DNA from: Muricea muricata
Lineage: Eukaryota; Cnidaria; Anthozoa; Malacalcyonacea; Plexauridae
NCBI GenBank assembly: GCA_963855995.1
Contig: OY979716.1
Coordinates: forward strand, 54,574,281 to 54,638,280
Direction: 5' to 3'
Length of the DNA stretch: 64,000 nt
The notes beneath the pieces are model-generated. The model had not been told where the DNA came from. It made no database searches and worked only from the letters and a program-made list of their open reading frames with translations. Positions 1-10,873 of the stretch are shown in pieces; the stretch's first letter is position 1, and every line of letters begins with the position of its first letter. Made by a program: the position numbers and the translations under genes.

Positions 1-2692
1 CGTACGTTATATTGTATTTCCACACAATATTGTAATATTCTAATATAGACATACTGAAACTCTACCTTGACTGTTAGCCATATAAAGTACGTATGTTATA
101 TTGTACATCCACAAAATATTGTAATATAGACATACTGAAACTCTACCTTGACTGTTAGCCATATAAAGTACGTATGTTATATTGTACATCCACAAAATAT
201 TGTAATATAGACATACTGGAACTCTACCTTGGCTGTCAGTGATTGGCAGCTGGACGAGTAGGAATAAGTGCTAAAGAACAAAGTACAATGCATTGGTTAC
301 AACAATTTTACTATTTTCTTCATTTTTTCTACATATATTGGCTGTTTTTGCAAAACTTCTTCCGAATTTGAGTTTTCAAAGTTGCTTTCACTTTCTACAA
401 TGTAAAAAATAGGCTGACGGGTTAAGAAAGGCATTAAATTTACACAGTTAAAAACAAGTTCATTAAATTTCGTTAAATTACTAATTTTTTACCTGTGAAA
501 AGTGAAACGGCTGTTTTTCCTCTCATGAAACGTGATCCAAACCCCCCTCCCCCTTTATCACCCTCTGTAAAGTATGTACGTTATATTGCATTTCCACACA
601 CAATATTGTAATATTCTAATATAGACATACTGAAACTCTACCTTGACTGTTAGCCATATAAAGTACGTATGTTATATTGTATTTCCACACACAATACTTT
701 AATATTCTAATATAGACATACTCAAGCTCTACCTTGGCTGTTAGCCATATAAAGCACGTACGTTATATTGTATTTCTGCACACAATATTGTAATATTCTA
801 AAATAGACATATTGAAACGCTACCTTGGCTGTCAGCCATATAAAGTATGTACGTTATATTGTACTTTCACACAATATTGTAATATTCTAATGCAAACATA
901 TTGAAACTCTACTTTGCCTGTCAGCCAAGGCTGGCGAGAGCCAGGGTCGGGCCCCAGGACAAGCAAGTGATTACACATTACAGGCCCCCAACCATCTTGA
1001 CAGTAGCACCCATTACCAGACATTTTACCAAGATTTTGGGCCCCCTAACCAGTCCGAGCCCCAGGTATTTTGCCCCCCAGCCCTCCCCTTTCCCCGGCCT
1101 TGCTGTCAGCCATATAAAGTACGTACGTTATATTGTATTTCCACACAATATTGTAATGTTCTAATATAGACATACTGAAACTCTACCTTGGCTGTTAGCC
1201 GTATAAAGTAGGTATGTTATATTGTACTTCCACACAATATTGTAATATAGGCGTACTGAAACTCTACCTTGGCTGTCAGCCATATAAAGTACATGCGTTA
1301 TATTGTATTTCTACACACAATATCGTAATATTCTAATATAGACATACTGAAACTCTACCTTGGCTGTTAGTGATAAAAAGTACGTACGTTATATTGTATT
1401 TCCACACACAATATTGTAATATTCTAATATAAACATACTGTAACTCCACCTTGGCTGTTAGCCAAATAAAGTATGTACATTATATTGTATTTCCACACAA
1501 TATTGTAATATTCTAATGTAGACATACTGAAACTCTACCTTGACTGTTAGCCAAATAAAGTATGTACATTATATTGTATTTCCACACAATATTGTAATAT
1601 TCTAATGTAGACATACTGAAACTCTACCTTGATTGTTAGCCATATAAAGTACGTACGTTATATTGTATTTCCACATACAATATTGTAATATTCTGATATA
1701 GACATACTCAAGCTCTACCTTGGCTGTTAGCCATATAAAGTACGTACGTTATATTGTATTTCCACACAATATTGTAATATTCTAAAATAGACATACTTAA
1801 ACTCTACCTTGGCTGTCAGCCATATGAAGTATGTACATTATATTGTACTTTCACACAATATTGTAATATTCTAATGCAAACATACTGAAACTCTACCTTG
1901 GCTGTCAGCCAAGGCTGGCGAGAGCCAGGGTCGGGCCCCATGACAAGTAAGTGATTACACATTACGGGCCCCCAACCATCTTGACAGTAGCACCCATTAC
2001 CGGACATTTTACCAAGATTTTGGGCCCCCTAACCAGTCCGGGCCCCAAGTATTTTGCCCCCCAGCCCTCCCCTCTGCCATATAAAGTATGTAGGTTATAT
2101 TGTACTTCCACACAGTATTTTAATATTGTAATACAGATATACTGAAACTCTACCTTGGCTGTCAGCCATATAAAGTACATACATTATATTGTATTTCCAC
2201 ACACAATATTGTAATATTCTAATATAGACATACTGAAACTCTACCTTGGCTGTTAGCTGTATAAAGTATGTACGTTATATTGTATTTCCACACACGATAT
2301 TGTAATATTCTAATATAGACATACTCAAGCTCTACCTTGGCTGTTAGCAGTATAAAGTACATACGTTATATTGTATTTTTACACACAATATTTTAATATT
2401 GTAATACAGACATACTGAAACTCTACCTTGGCTGTCAGCCATAAAAAGTGCGTACATGATATTGTATTTCCACACACAAAATTGTAATATTCTTATATAG
2501 ACATACTCAAGTTTACCTTGGCTGTTAGCCATATAAAGTACGTACGTTATATTGTATTTCCACACAATATTGTAATATTCTAATATAGACATAATGAAAC
2601 TCTACCTTCGCTTTTAGCTGTATAAAGTGCGTACTTTATATTGTAAATTTGTAATTCCACAAAATATTGTAATAAGGTAGAGTTTCAATATT
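1..2692. repeat. AT-rich satellite array, about 80-100 bp unit
   Basis: About 27 imperfect head-to-tail copies of one unit are visible. Each contains the landmarks TATAAAGTACGTACG, TTATATTGTATTTCC, ACACAATATTGTAATATTC and ACTCTACCTTGGCTGTTAGC. Unit length varies from about 82 to 100 bp because a short TTCTAATA block is present or absent. The array runs off the left edge of the window and dissolves near 2690. Between about 240 and 560 unrelated AT-rich DNA interrupts it. Short open frames in the array repeat with the satellite period and are not genes. Confidence 0.95.
921..1100. repeat. GC-richer insert marking a higher-order satellite period
   Basis: A block of about 180 bp, rich in GGGCCCC-like runs and unlike the AT-rich unit, sits inside one satellite copy. 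It recurs almost unchanged at about 1907-2077. The two are about 985 bp apart and the intervening units correspond, so several basic units plus this block were duplicated together as a higher-order repeat. The flanking CAGCCAAGGCTGGC is a short palindrome. Confidence 0.8.
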
Positions 2693-3960
2693 GTGATATT
2701 GTGATATATTTAATAATAAAGTGCGATAAACATATTGTAGGTTAAAATTTTGTTATGTACAATAAAAGAATTATAATTTTTTTCTTAGAGCTCGATACAG
2801 GAGACTCATTTGTCAGGTTATTTATATGTGTGTAAAGGCTTCCACTTTCGCATCTTTCACACAAACGTGCACACACCTAAAACTCTTAATCGACTTAAAC
2901 ACTAGTTGTTATATATAGTTAGGTTATATAATAAAGTTGAAAATTTAAAATTCCAATATTATTTTACAATATTTCACGCCGAAAACTATTTTTTGTTAGT
3001 AATTGTGTCTTATTCTTGATTTGCCTCTCGCCTTATTATAAATTTCTTCAGCTTTGTTTCTTCGGCATTTCTCCTTTCCAATAAACAGTACACATGCCTG
3101 CACACAGAAATGAAAAAGAAAAAGTTTTTGTGTCAAATATAGACCAATGTTATTATTTCTTGCATGCATGTTTTAGGTTGCATGTTAGCCGAAAAAATAT
3201 TTACGTCTACACAGCAGAGATTCAATCCACGAACATGCATAATTAACGTACGTACCTTGGGTAGAATGACGTCTACAACGTAGTTCATATTTGCATGGGT
3301 GCTTTTTATGTCAAATTTTGGCCACAATTCTGCACATACCAGCTTTACCGTTTCCAGCACACTTTCATACTAAATATAAAAAAAAAACAAAAGGAGTTCA
3401 TAACTAATTGTAGGTATAACTAATCTTTGTAGGTTCTAAACATCTAAATAGGCATATACCAGTAAACAAAGAAATTTAATTAGAAATTTAATTTAAGTGT
3501 GAAAGGGCAAAACTCATTTAAATTATCGAGCTTACAACGAACATTCTTTCGCCCAGAATAAGCTTCCTTAAGCAAGTCAGCCCTTTTGCTGGCCAATTTG
3601 CTGCTCCCAATGTGTGAAAGCCAATTCTACGAGGAATATTAATAGCAATTACATTACAAGCTCAAGATTTTTCGCCGAAGGTCGCCACCTTCAATGAGAT
3701 CAATACCTATCTGAATGTCTGTTGGCATAATGAAACATGCTGAATTATATTATACATATAATTAATCTGTATGCTTGTACCTTAAGGGAAGAACATATAC
3801 GAGAGTCTTCGCAGTCCACATTAAATTCTGTTGGCATGCTGCAAAGGAAAGCAAAATTTTTGAGGTCATTGTTTCTGAACGAAATTGACTAAAATATGCT
3901 TGCTAGTTTAGTTCACTATATATATAGTGACAATTACCTTGCAGAAAACAATTTCCTGCT
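2693..3960. other. AT-rich stretch with no supportable gene
   Basis: Low-complexity, AT-rich sequence follows the satellite. The only open frame of note, about 75 codons on the minus strand near 3133-3360, has no recognisable domain, and I do not call it. I see no long inverted repeat, tRNA or promoter array here. Confidence 0.6.
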
Positions 3961-3967
3961 CGACTTC

Positions 3968-4746
3968 TTAGAGTCCAACACAGTCCAGATGAAACCAGCC
4001 GTCGCATTTGTCGCATTGGATCCAGTTGACACAACCAGTTTCATCAACAGAAGGCTCATGGCAGAGAAAGGCCGAGCAATGCTGGTAAGCATCAGATTTC
4101 TTTTTTCTTGATTTTTCTGTGTCTTTCTTTTCTGCTTTTACGTCTTCCACCAGCACAATCTTGTTGACTCATCTCCTCACACCCCTCTGGCTTCATTTCC
4201 AACTTCCTCCGCCCCATTACATTATTTTCAATCTGGCTTGTTTGCGGTACACTATTATCTACTTCGCTCGCCCCTATCGCATCATGTACCCTCTCATTAG
4301 TGCTTAACGTATCACTGTCGACCAAGCTCGTCCCTGCCAAAGCTTGATTGCCCTCTTCCGTTCTTACCACATCACTGTCCACCACACTCGCCTCTACCTC
4401 GTCTTGGCCAACCTCATCCTTGCCTTCGTCATCATTTTCAACCCTGTGTATCGCTTTAGCAGCATCCTCACCAACCCTACTACGACCATCATTCTCTACA
4501 CCATCTACGTTGTCTAATAATGCTAACTGAATGTGTTAAGTGTGCTCAATAATTTTGGACAGGGTGGCTTCTCCCATCTCTGAGGGATCTTTAATTCTTG
4601 TTTCGCCTGGTACGCCATGCAATTCCAAGCTAATTTCACCTTGCCCTACTGCTTTGTAGGGCAGTTTACTGTGGCCAGTTACTTCTTCTACATAACGAAA
4701 TAATGAGATGACTAAATAAGGACCACCAGTGTCTTTTATGATAGAT
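3968..4746 (-). pseudogene. Decayed PHD-finger protein coding region
   Basis: Reading the minus strand from about 4746 there is a coding-like stretch, an in-frame TAA at 4536-4538, then an acidic Ser/Asp/Glu-rich linker of about 130 residues. After a frame change near 4140 the end is Lys-rich followed by a PHD-type zinc-binding segment: Cys-x4-Cys, then WIQCDKCDGWFHLDC and a stop. The Cys4-His-Cys spacing with Trp before Phe-His is what PHD fingers show; these bind histone H3 tails. Only the first part of the finger is present, so it is truncated as well as frameshifted. PHD fingers of this style occur in host chromatin proteins and in transposon-encoded proteins; neighbours do not decide between them. 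An intron ending at TTTTAG near 4747 is possible. Confidence 0.5.
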
Positions 4747-4879
4747 CTACACAGCTAAAAACACACAACCTACTCAGGGTTGTTGACAACAACATTAAAC
4801 AATCTCTTGCTGCTAAAATAGTTCAATTTTGTCAACAATATTGTTCGACACTGTTAAGCAGTAGTGATAAAAGCGGTTT

Positions 4880-5300
4880 CTGGCATAACTCGAATAACCG
4901 CCCCCTTTCCAAGATGGCAGTTCCATTTTTTGCTGGCGTCAAAAAAAATTTTCCAAAAATCCAAGATGGTGCCAATCACAAAATTTTTTTCCAAGATGGC
5001 GGCTCCATTTTTTGCTGACGTCATAAAAAAAATTCCCATGATGGCTGCCGCGCTGTTTTGAAAAAAAAATTTTCAAAAAAATTTTTCCAAGATGGCTGCC
5101 GCGCTTTTTTGAAAAAAAAATTTTCCAAGATGGCTGCCGCTCTTTTTTTAAAAAAAATTCTGACGTCACGAAAAAAAAATTTTTCTCCAAAAATCCACGA
5201 TGGTGGATTTTCACAATTTTTTTGGTGATGTCATTAAAAAAAATTCCAAGATGGCTGCCCCCACCCAATTTTGGTAAATTTCCAAGATAGCCGCCACCAC
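4880..5300. repeat. Tandem AAGATGGCTGCC / poly-A-T array
   Basis: About ten irregular copies of a 30-45 bp unit made of CCAAGATGGCNGCC followed by TTTTTTGACGTCA or long A/T runs. Similar AAGATGGCGG words recur near 51670, so this is a dispersed simple repeat rather than part of the viral element to its right. Open frames here (Lys/Phe-rich on the minus strand) are repeat translations, not genes. Confidence 0.8.
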
Positions 5301-5344
5301 AAAAAAAATCGCATTTTTGAAAAAGTGATTGTTTGAATAAAAAA

Positions 5345-5534
5345 ATGCCAAAGAAACGATTTTATTGCAAAAAATGTGACTATACGTATTCGTCGAATAA
5401 TGCGTTAATGAATCTTTTTTTACTTTTCAACATCTGAATAATTGTGGGGGTTTAGTGTGTACAAAAAAACAAATCTTATCAGCGCTCGTGCCCATCAAAT
5501 AGTACAAGGCGACGAACCTAAATGTTCTACGGAT
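5345..5534 (+). pseudogene. Zinc-finger N-terminal fragment of an outer-element gene
   Basis: ATG at 5345 opens MPKKRFYCKKCDYTY, a Cys-x2-Cys zinc knuckle, but the frame stops after 30 codons. The next frame continues with His-Leu-Asn-Asn-Cys, as expected for the second half of a C2H2 finger, followed by further stops. This looks like the start of a larger zinc-finger protein in the outer element, broken by at least one indel. A short C2H2-like finger at the extreme N terminus is seen in several Polinton proteins, but the rest is too decayed to name. Confidence 0.4.
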
Positions 5535-5680
5535 GGTTTAACAAACGCGTTAGACATTGCTAAGCGAGAATACGATTTGGGTTTGTTGGAAAAAAAATCG
5601 CGAACCAAAAAAAAAAATTAGTGTAGTAATAAAGGAAAATGAGTCTTAAATAAGTTGTGAAATCATTGAACGTCGGTGGA

Positions 5681-6121
5681 ATGGAAATGATTCCGATCAA
5701 GACGAACAATGATAAAAAAGTATTTGTGAAAACTGACAAATGTTTTTCGTTTGGTGTGAAAAAAGACAAGAGGTTTAAAACGACGTCAATGTCTTTGAAA
5801 TTAGACAACGCGACAACGGCAAGTCTTCGTTATATTATCGACCAATGCGAAGATCATTTAGGCAAACCGTTAACGAAAAGGGTATTTTACAAAGACAATA
5901 CCGTTTATCCCAAATTTAAAGCGACTACGAAATTGTACAAGGGTGCCGACAAAATTGATCCCTCCAAGTACGAAGATAGGTGTTGCGACGTCAAAGCCGT
6001 TTTGGAAATCGGCAGCATTTTGTTGAACAGTGACAAGACGAGCTTGCAGTTAGAAGTGTACGAAGCGTTGGTGAAGGAACACGTTCGCGAGCACGTCCGT
6101 GTGGTGGACACGGAATGGTAA
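5681..6121 (+). CDS. Unknown outer-element protein, 146 residues
   Basis: An intact frame starts at ATG 5681 (an upstream GTG at 5657 is in frame but not a plausible start) and ends just before a perfect hairpin. The product is Lys-rich, with alternating hydrophobic and charged strands and no membrane segment or signal peptide. Its size and strand-rich look would suit a nucleic-acid-binding or OB-fold protein, but I see no diagnostic motif, so this is a guess. It is convergent with the minus-strand membrane protein at 6177. It is one of the few outer-element genes without a visible break. Confidence 0.6.
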   Translation: MEMIPIKTNNDKKVFVKTDKCFSFGVKKDKRFKTTSMSLKLDNATTASLRYIIDQCEDHLGKPLTKRVFYKDNTVYPKFKATTKLYKGADKIDPSKYEDRCCDVKAVLEIGSILLNSDKTSLQLEVYEALVKEHVREHVRVVDTEW

Positions 6122-6145
6122 TTTTAACATTACAAAAAATATATC

Positions 6146-6173
6146 AATTCCTAACCTACATAGGTTAGGAATT
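6146..6173. terminator. Perfect 12-bp hairpin between convergent genes
   Basis: AATTCCTAACCT and its exact complement are separated by a 4-base loop, 25 bases after the stop of the plus-strand gene and just before the stop of the minus-strand gene. Equivalent 12-bp hairpins occur at 12955-12987 and 62890-62918, also immediately downstream of genes of the same sequence style. I infer a transcription termination or 3'-end processing signal of this virus lineage. Confidence 0.6.
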
Positions 6174-6176
6174 TAT

Positions 6177-6321
6177 TTAATCTTCTTCTACTTCTTCTCT
6201 TAAACTTTTAATCCACCAAACCACAAAAGCACGTGCATAGTAAGCAGTTGCTGCTGCTTTTAATGCAAACATAATCCAACCAACATTGTTTTCTGACAGA
6301 AATACGTTCGCTCCTACATTT
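6177..6321 (-). pseudogene. Small membrane protein, C-terminal part, split by a hAT insertion
   Basis: The minus strand encodes about 47 residues with one hydrophobic helix (around ALKAAATAYYARAFVVWW) and a Glu/Asp-rich tail ending at 6177. The hAT transposon entered at 6322-6329. Beyond it, at 10518-10584, the minus strand has an ATG followed by about 25 polar residues, which would be the N-terminal part. The two parts are not in the same frame across the insertion, so an extra indel or two overlapping genes must be assumed. A single-span membrane protein is the safest description. Confidence 0.45.
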
Positions 6322-7927
6322 CCTATAACCAGGGCTCGAAATAGTAGGCTGCCAATGGCCAATTGCAGGCCATATATGAGAGATGGCAGGCGAAAAAAAA
6401 TTTCAACTGCCAAGTCAAAAATAAAATGGCAGGCGAAATTCTATAGATATGTTTCGTTTCATTTGCTTGCCACAACTCCAATTTTAAATCATTTGGAAGT
6501 GTGAAACTGTGAATGCAAATAAAAACTACAAATATAAAAACTAAGTCAAGTTCAAAACAAATTTAATTGTAAAAGCATTCAAAGGTATCGAAAAAGTATC
6601 GACAAATACAATATAAAATATTTGTATTAAATTATGTTTATTGCGAGCGCATGCTAACATCTAGCGGTATACTAGATCCCAGGCAATCAGGCAACACCGC
6701 CATTCCCAAATAAACAAATGGCGTCCAGGCACGAGCCCAAGTCTCCTTCAGCAAGAAATATAAAAAATCTTCGCTTTTAAAATGGAAGGTTGGGAATTGG
6801 CTTGAAATTGTAGACTCACACAGGCACAAAGGTGAAATTTGGGTAACTTCTGTACGATGCAAACTGTGTGCAAAGTATGAAAAGAAGCTAACAAGCATGC
6901 GACATTTCAACTTTTCATGGTGTCGTGATACAACAAATGTAAAGCTAGATGCTGTGAAAACCCACATGAATAGGGAACCACACAAGCTCGCACTGAAGTT
7001 GGAAGATGAGGAGATGTTTAAGGCAAAGCCAGGTCCACTACCTGCTGGAGCTGCGACACCACTAGGAAAGGCATTTTTTAGATTAAACGAGAATGAGAAA
7101 GTAAGAGTCAAGAAATTGATTGAAATAGCATATGTTGTTGCCAAAGAAGAGATGCCATTCACCAAATTTGCTCCCATTGCTAATATGGAAAAACGGCATG
7201 GTGTTGAATTGGGCCAAACATACCTGAACGATCATTCATGTGCAGGTTTTGTTGACACTATTGCTGTATATGAACAGGAATTCAACCAGGTATGTGCCTT
7301 TTGATTTTTGACATTTAGATTGCTGTAATTAACTGTTAAGTGAGTGTATTATTCCAATTTTTATTTGCACCTGATCCCCCCTGGCTCCTGTTATAATAAA
7401 GAACCTGTGGACTTTAAATAGGATGGGGTTGATTTTCTACTTTGGAAGTTCCAACTAGAGGTAAGGGGGAGGAAGTAAAAAAACACACACACACACATAC
7501 TTGACAGAGCTCACAGAGGGTGTGGAAAAGTTTTGGAATAGCTTAATTGTAGGATACATGAACAGTTTATACTGTTATCTGTATTTTAAGGTGTTGAAAA
7601 GAGTACATTACTATTCAGTCCTTGTTGATGGCAGCACTGATGCTAAAAGCAAAGAGAAAGAGGTAACCTACATTCTCTATGTGGATCCTGACACTGGAAG
7701 GCAGAGGCTTCGTTTTTTCTCTCTTCAAAAGGTGGAACATGCAACTGCCACAGCGGTACTAGCATTGATTAAAAAAGCCTTTGAAGAGCATGGAGTAGAT
7801 TCACTCAAGGAACACACTGTGAGCTTTGGTGCTGATGGTGCATCTGTCAATCTTGAAGTAGGAGGAGGTATTTCTGTGCTGATGAAGAATGAAGGAATTG
7901 ATTGGCTAGTCACAGTACATTGTGCTA

Positions 7928-8270
7928 CAATCATGGAATAATTTCTTGGGACAGTCACGGAAATCTATGCACGTGATTGGATTAAAAATAAAAAATATGT
8001 GACTGAACTCCAAACTCTGACCGCGCATTGATTTAGATTTTACCCTTTCCCTCCCTTTTATCCCCACCGTACCTCCCCCTTACCCCACCGACCAATGTTG
8101 GTCTTGTACAGTGTTTTTAGTTGTGTATGTGATGTCGTTCCGCAGAGCCAACATTGGCAGGTGGGGGAAGGGGAGGGGAGAAAATATAGCGATATTTTTA
8201 ACGTTAATTTTTACTTCTCATATAGAACAACTATGTTCTAGTTTGTCCCAAACTAATCATTCCATGATTG
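7928..8270. mobile_element. TA-flanked MITE (Tc1/mariner-type) inside the hAT transposase
   Basis: CAATCATGGAAT begins the element and ATTCCATGATTG ends it; TA dinucleotides flank both sides (7926-7927, 8271-8272). Removing 343 bp plus one TA makes the transposase frame continuous through the conserved VHC...HRLEL block, which supports the boundaries independently of the repeat. The interior has no gene and includes short G/C-rich runs. Confidence 0.8.
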
Positions 8271-8390
8271 TAGCCATCGGCTTGAACTGAGCATAGCAGA
8301 TGCTTTGAAGTCAACAGTGTTCTCAGATATCAATGAAATGCTGATAGGCACTTATAGTACTTATTCCATAAAAGGTAAGTGATTGCTTAA

Positions 8391-8776
8391 TATGCAAGAG
8401 CATATACACGACACTGAAGAGCATATACACGACGCTGAAGAGCATATACATGACGCTCGAAAATAACGACATGGCCCATACAGAGAGGCTCAGCCTTATT
8501 CGCCCTTCGGGCTCGTGCTTTAGCTAAATTTGGTGAAGTAGATACAGTCCCAGTAAGGGAGAATAACCCTTTTAAAATTGAGAAAAAATATAAGAATATA
8601 AGAAAAAAAAGTATTCGTGTGTTTAGAAGAAAAAAAAAAGCATAAAAGAAAAGCACGTAACCGGGCTCGAACTCGAAACAAACAGGGCTAAAGCTAAATT
8701 TATACTGCTTATGTAACATATTATATTTGAAACGTCGTGTATATGCTGTTCAGCGTCGTGTATATGCTCTTGCATA
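8391..8776. mobile_element. TTAA-flanked foldback element with tandem sub-repeats
   Basis: Both ends read TATGCAAGAGCATATACAC inward and are bounded by TTAA (8387-8390, 8777-8780). The left arm holds three copies and the right arm two copies of a 21-bp sub-repeat with the core AGCATATACACGACGCTGA. It lies in the intron opened by the GTAAGT at 8375. No coding capacity. TTAA duplication points to piggyBac or Kolobok mobilisation; TA duplication cannot be excluded. Confidence 0.65.
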
Positions 8777-10607
8777 TTAATATATATCAGTCCATATATG
8801 GAATACGTACGGTAACTACATATGGAAATGCTTGAGAAAGTTTACTCCTTGTACAAAAGAAGTCCAAGGAAAATGATACAGTTGGAAGGAATAGGAGAGG
8901 CCCTGGAGATGGCAGTGTCTAAGCCTGTGAATTCAAGTGGAACTCGTTGGTTAGAGCATAAAGTCCGGGCAATGAACTGGATAAGCAAGAATTATGGTCT
9001 TCTTATTTCACATCTTAGCCATCTTATAGAGGATGAATCATTTACGAGTGCAGACAGGGCAAAATTTAAGGGAATGTTTAACAAATACAGAAATGCCAAG
9101 CACCCTTTGTTTGTAGAGTACTTCATTGAAATTCTCGTGCCAGCAGCAGAGTTGAGTCTTACTTTCCAGCGGGAAAAAATTGATGTAGTGGAAGCAGTAC
9201 GTGCAGTGAAGAAGTTTTCTCACATCATGAACAAGCTAAGCGAATCCAGTGAAGTTGTCTTTGCTACTGGTCGTGTGAATAATTTCTTCAGTAATCTGAC
9301 CAACCAAGAGGAGCAGTTTACTTACAAAGAAGTCAACTTGAGTCATATTGAACAGGCAAAAAACAGCCTTAAAGCACTCAATGATGACATCCTCTCTAGT
9401 ATCATTGAATCTTTCAAAGGAAGATTTGATGATATTATCAGTACCGAGTGTGACAATCTGTTCAATGCTCTTGTGAAAATTTTAGACACTGAAGTTTACC
9501 CAGAACAAGGAGTTGATCATGCTTATGGTGAAGATGAAGTGAAATTGGTAATAGACAGGTTTCGACCCTTACTTTGTTCAAATGGTTGTGATGCCACGAA
9601 AATTGAATGTGAGAGGCATGAGCTGAAGCAGTTAGTTGTGACAACTGGCTTAAAAAACATGATGTATGTTGATGTCTGGGCAAAGATTTTCTGTTCTTCT
9701 AAGAAAGAATCTCTGAGCAACATCCTACATGTTGCTGAAGTTCTCCTGGTTGTTCCAATCAGCAACGCCACTCTTGAGCGCATGTTTTCAACAATGAAAC
9801 GTGTCCACAGTGATTGGAGAAATTGCTTGGGCGAAAAGAGGGTTGAGAATCTACTAAGAATCTGCGAGGAAGGTCCTGCACCAAAAAAATTTGATTCACA
9901 ACCAGTGCTTGCAAGATGGACTGAGAAATGTGCCACACAACGAAGACCTAATATGAAGCCGAGTGGCCCAAGAGCATCTGGTTCTAACTCTAAGACTAAG
10001 AGAAAACTGCCTGAATCTCAGGTTGCTGAAACTGTGAAGAAGCTACTAAAGGCCTCGGATACAATAGAGTTAGATGTAGACACGTCTTCGGACATCAAGT
10101 TTGAGTCTGACTCTGAGCTTGAAGAGTGAAGACATTATAAGTGACAGTGATGATTGATGAATTCAAAACAGTATTGATGGTCATTAATGAACAGTCTCAG
10201 TTACTCACTGTTTAATCAATGACTCAGACAGTCACTGGACACTTGTTGAATTTTTTAGTTCTTAACTTCAGTTACTAAAATACTGGAAATAAGCACTCTG
10301 GTCTTTCTGGATCGTTTATATTAGTAATAGTCGAAATAAAGTTATATTTAAGTTAATATCGAAGTTTACTTGGCACTGTTTTAAAATACATCAGGTAACA
10401 TGATATAAAAATGGGCAGTTCAAAAATAAAAATGGCAGGCAAAGATTTAATTGACCTGCCAAACAAAAATTAAAATGTCAGGCCATATTTTTTTCAATTT
10501 CGAGCCCTGCCTATAACTATTTTCCGTTTTTAATTCATCTTCCACTTTGTCCAAACGTTGATATATACCACCACTTCTACTCATTTTATTTATATATATA
10601 TATATTA

Positions 10608-10823
10608 TTATTCTTCTTTCACTATAGCTTTTTCTTCTTCTTCTTTCACGGCTGTGGATTTTTCATGTTTTTTTGACTTCCTACATAATGCAATTTGGAA
10701 ATTTGTTTCGATACCGTCGGCTCCACGACTCATGTGGAATCCAGTAAGAAATTTTCTTTTTTCATCAATATCTTTGTTATAATAGTCTTCATCTTGTTTT
10801 TTACTAGATGAAGTACAACCCAT
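10608..10823 (-). CDS. Small Met-Gly-Cys protein of the outer element (predicted N-myristoylated)
   Basis: ATG at 10823 gives MGCTSSSKKQ, matching the N-myristoylation rule (Gly2, Ser/Thr6, basic residues after) with Cys3 as a palmitoylation site, so the 71-residue product probably sits on the inner face of a membrane. A core with Gly-Phe, Arg, Ile-Glu-x-Asn-Phe-Gln is followed by a Lys/Glu tail. The gene is divergent from the collagen fibre gene at 10874, about 50 bp apart. The inner element has the same arrangement (29357-29593) with a related core, so this is a conserved neighbour pair. Function is unknown; membrane targeting of virion components is one possibility. Confidence 0.65.
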   Translation of the reverse strand: MGCTSSSKKQDEDYYNKDIDEKRKFLTGFHMSRGADGIETNFQIALCRKSKKHEKSTAVKEEEEKAIVKEE

Positions 10824-10873
10824 TCGTTTTATAAAAAACATATACATGTGGTTTTTTTTGTTGATAAAATAAA

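Larger units (their letters stand above)
6745..10129 (+). pseudogene. hAT transposase, ZNF862/TTF-type, multi-exon and disrupted
   Basis: Exon 1 (to 7289, donor CAG/GTATGT) encodes a TTF/BED-like zinc finger (Cys-x2-Cys ... His-x4-His around VRCKLCAKY and MNREPHK). Exon 2, from an acceptor near 7491, encodes the DUF4371-like catalytic start with VLVDGSTDAKSKEKE, then is broken at VHC by a TA-flanked MITE and resumes as HRLELSIADALK at 8275, ending at a GTAAGT donor (8375). The 3' exon, open from 8822 to 10129, carries most of the RNase-H-like fold and the hAT dimerisation region (VPISNATLERMFSTMKRVH) plus a Ser/Lys/Glu tail. Frame problems at the first ATG (6718) and between exons 2 and 3, together with the MITE, make it non-functional as it stands. 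The 435-residue last exon is intact. Confidence 0.8.
6330..10509 (+). mobile_element. hAT DNA transposon with 8-bp target duplication
   Basis: The element starts CAGGGCTCGAAAT and ends with the inverse ATTTCGAGCCCTG, classic hAT termini. It is flanked by the exact 8-bp duplication CCTATAAC (6322-6329 and 10510-10517), the hAT hallmark. Length is 4180 bp. It sits in a gene of the outer Polinton. It contains a ZNF862-type transposase gene on the plus strand, itself interrupted by two small foldback elements (7928-8270 and 8391-8776). Confidence 0.95.

Noticed and set aside
832..2592. Several 60-90 codon open frames in the satellite
   Set aside because: They recur with the satellite period on both strands and have no domains; they are repeat translations.
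4854..5268. Lys/Phe-rich minus-strand frames
   Set aside because: They translate the AAGATGG / poly-T array.
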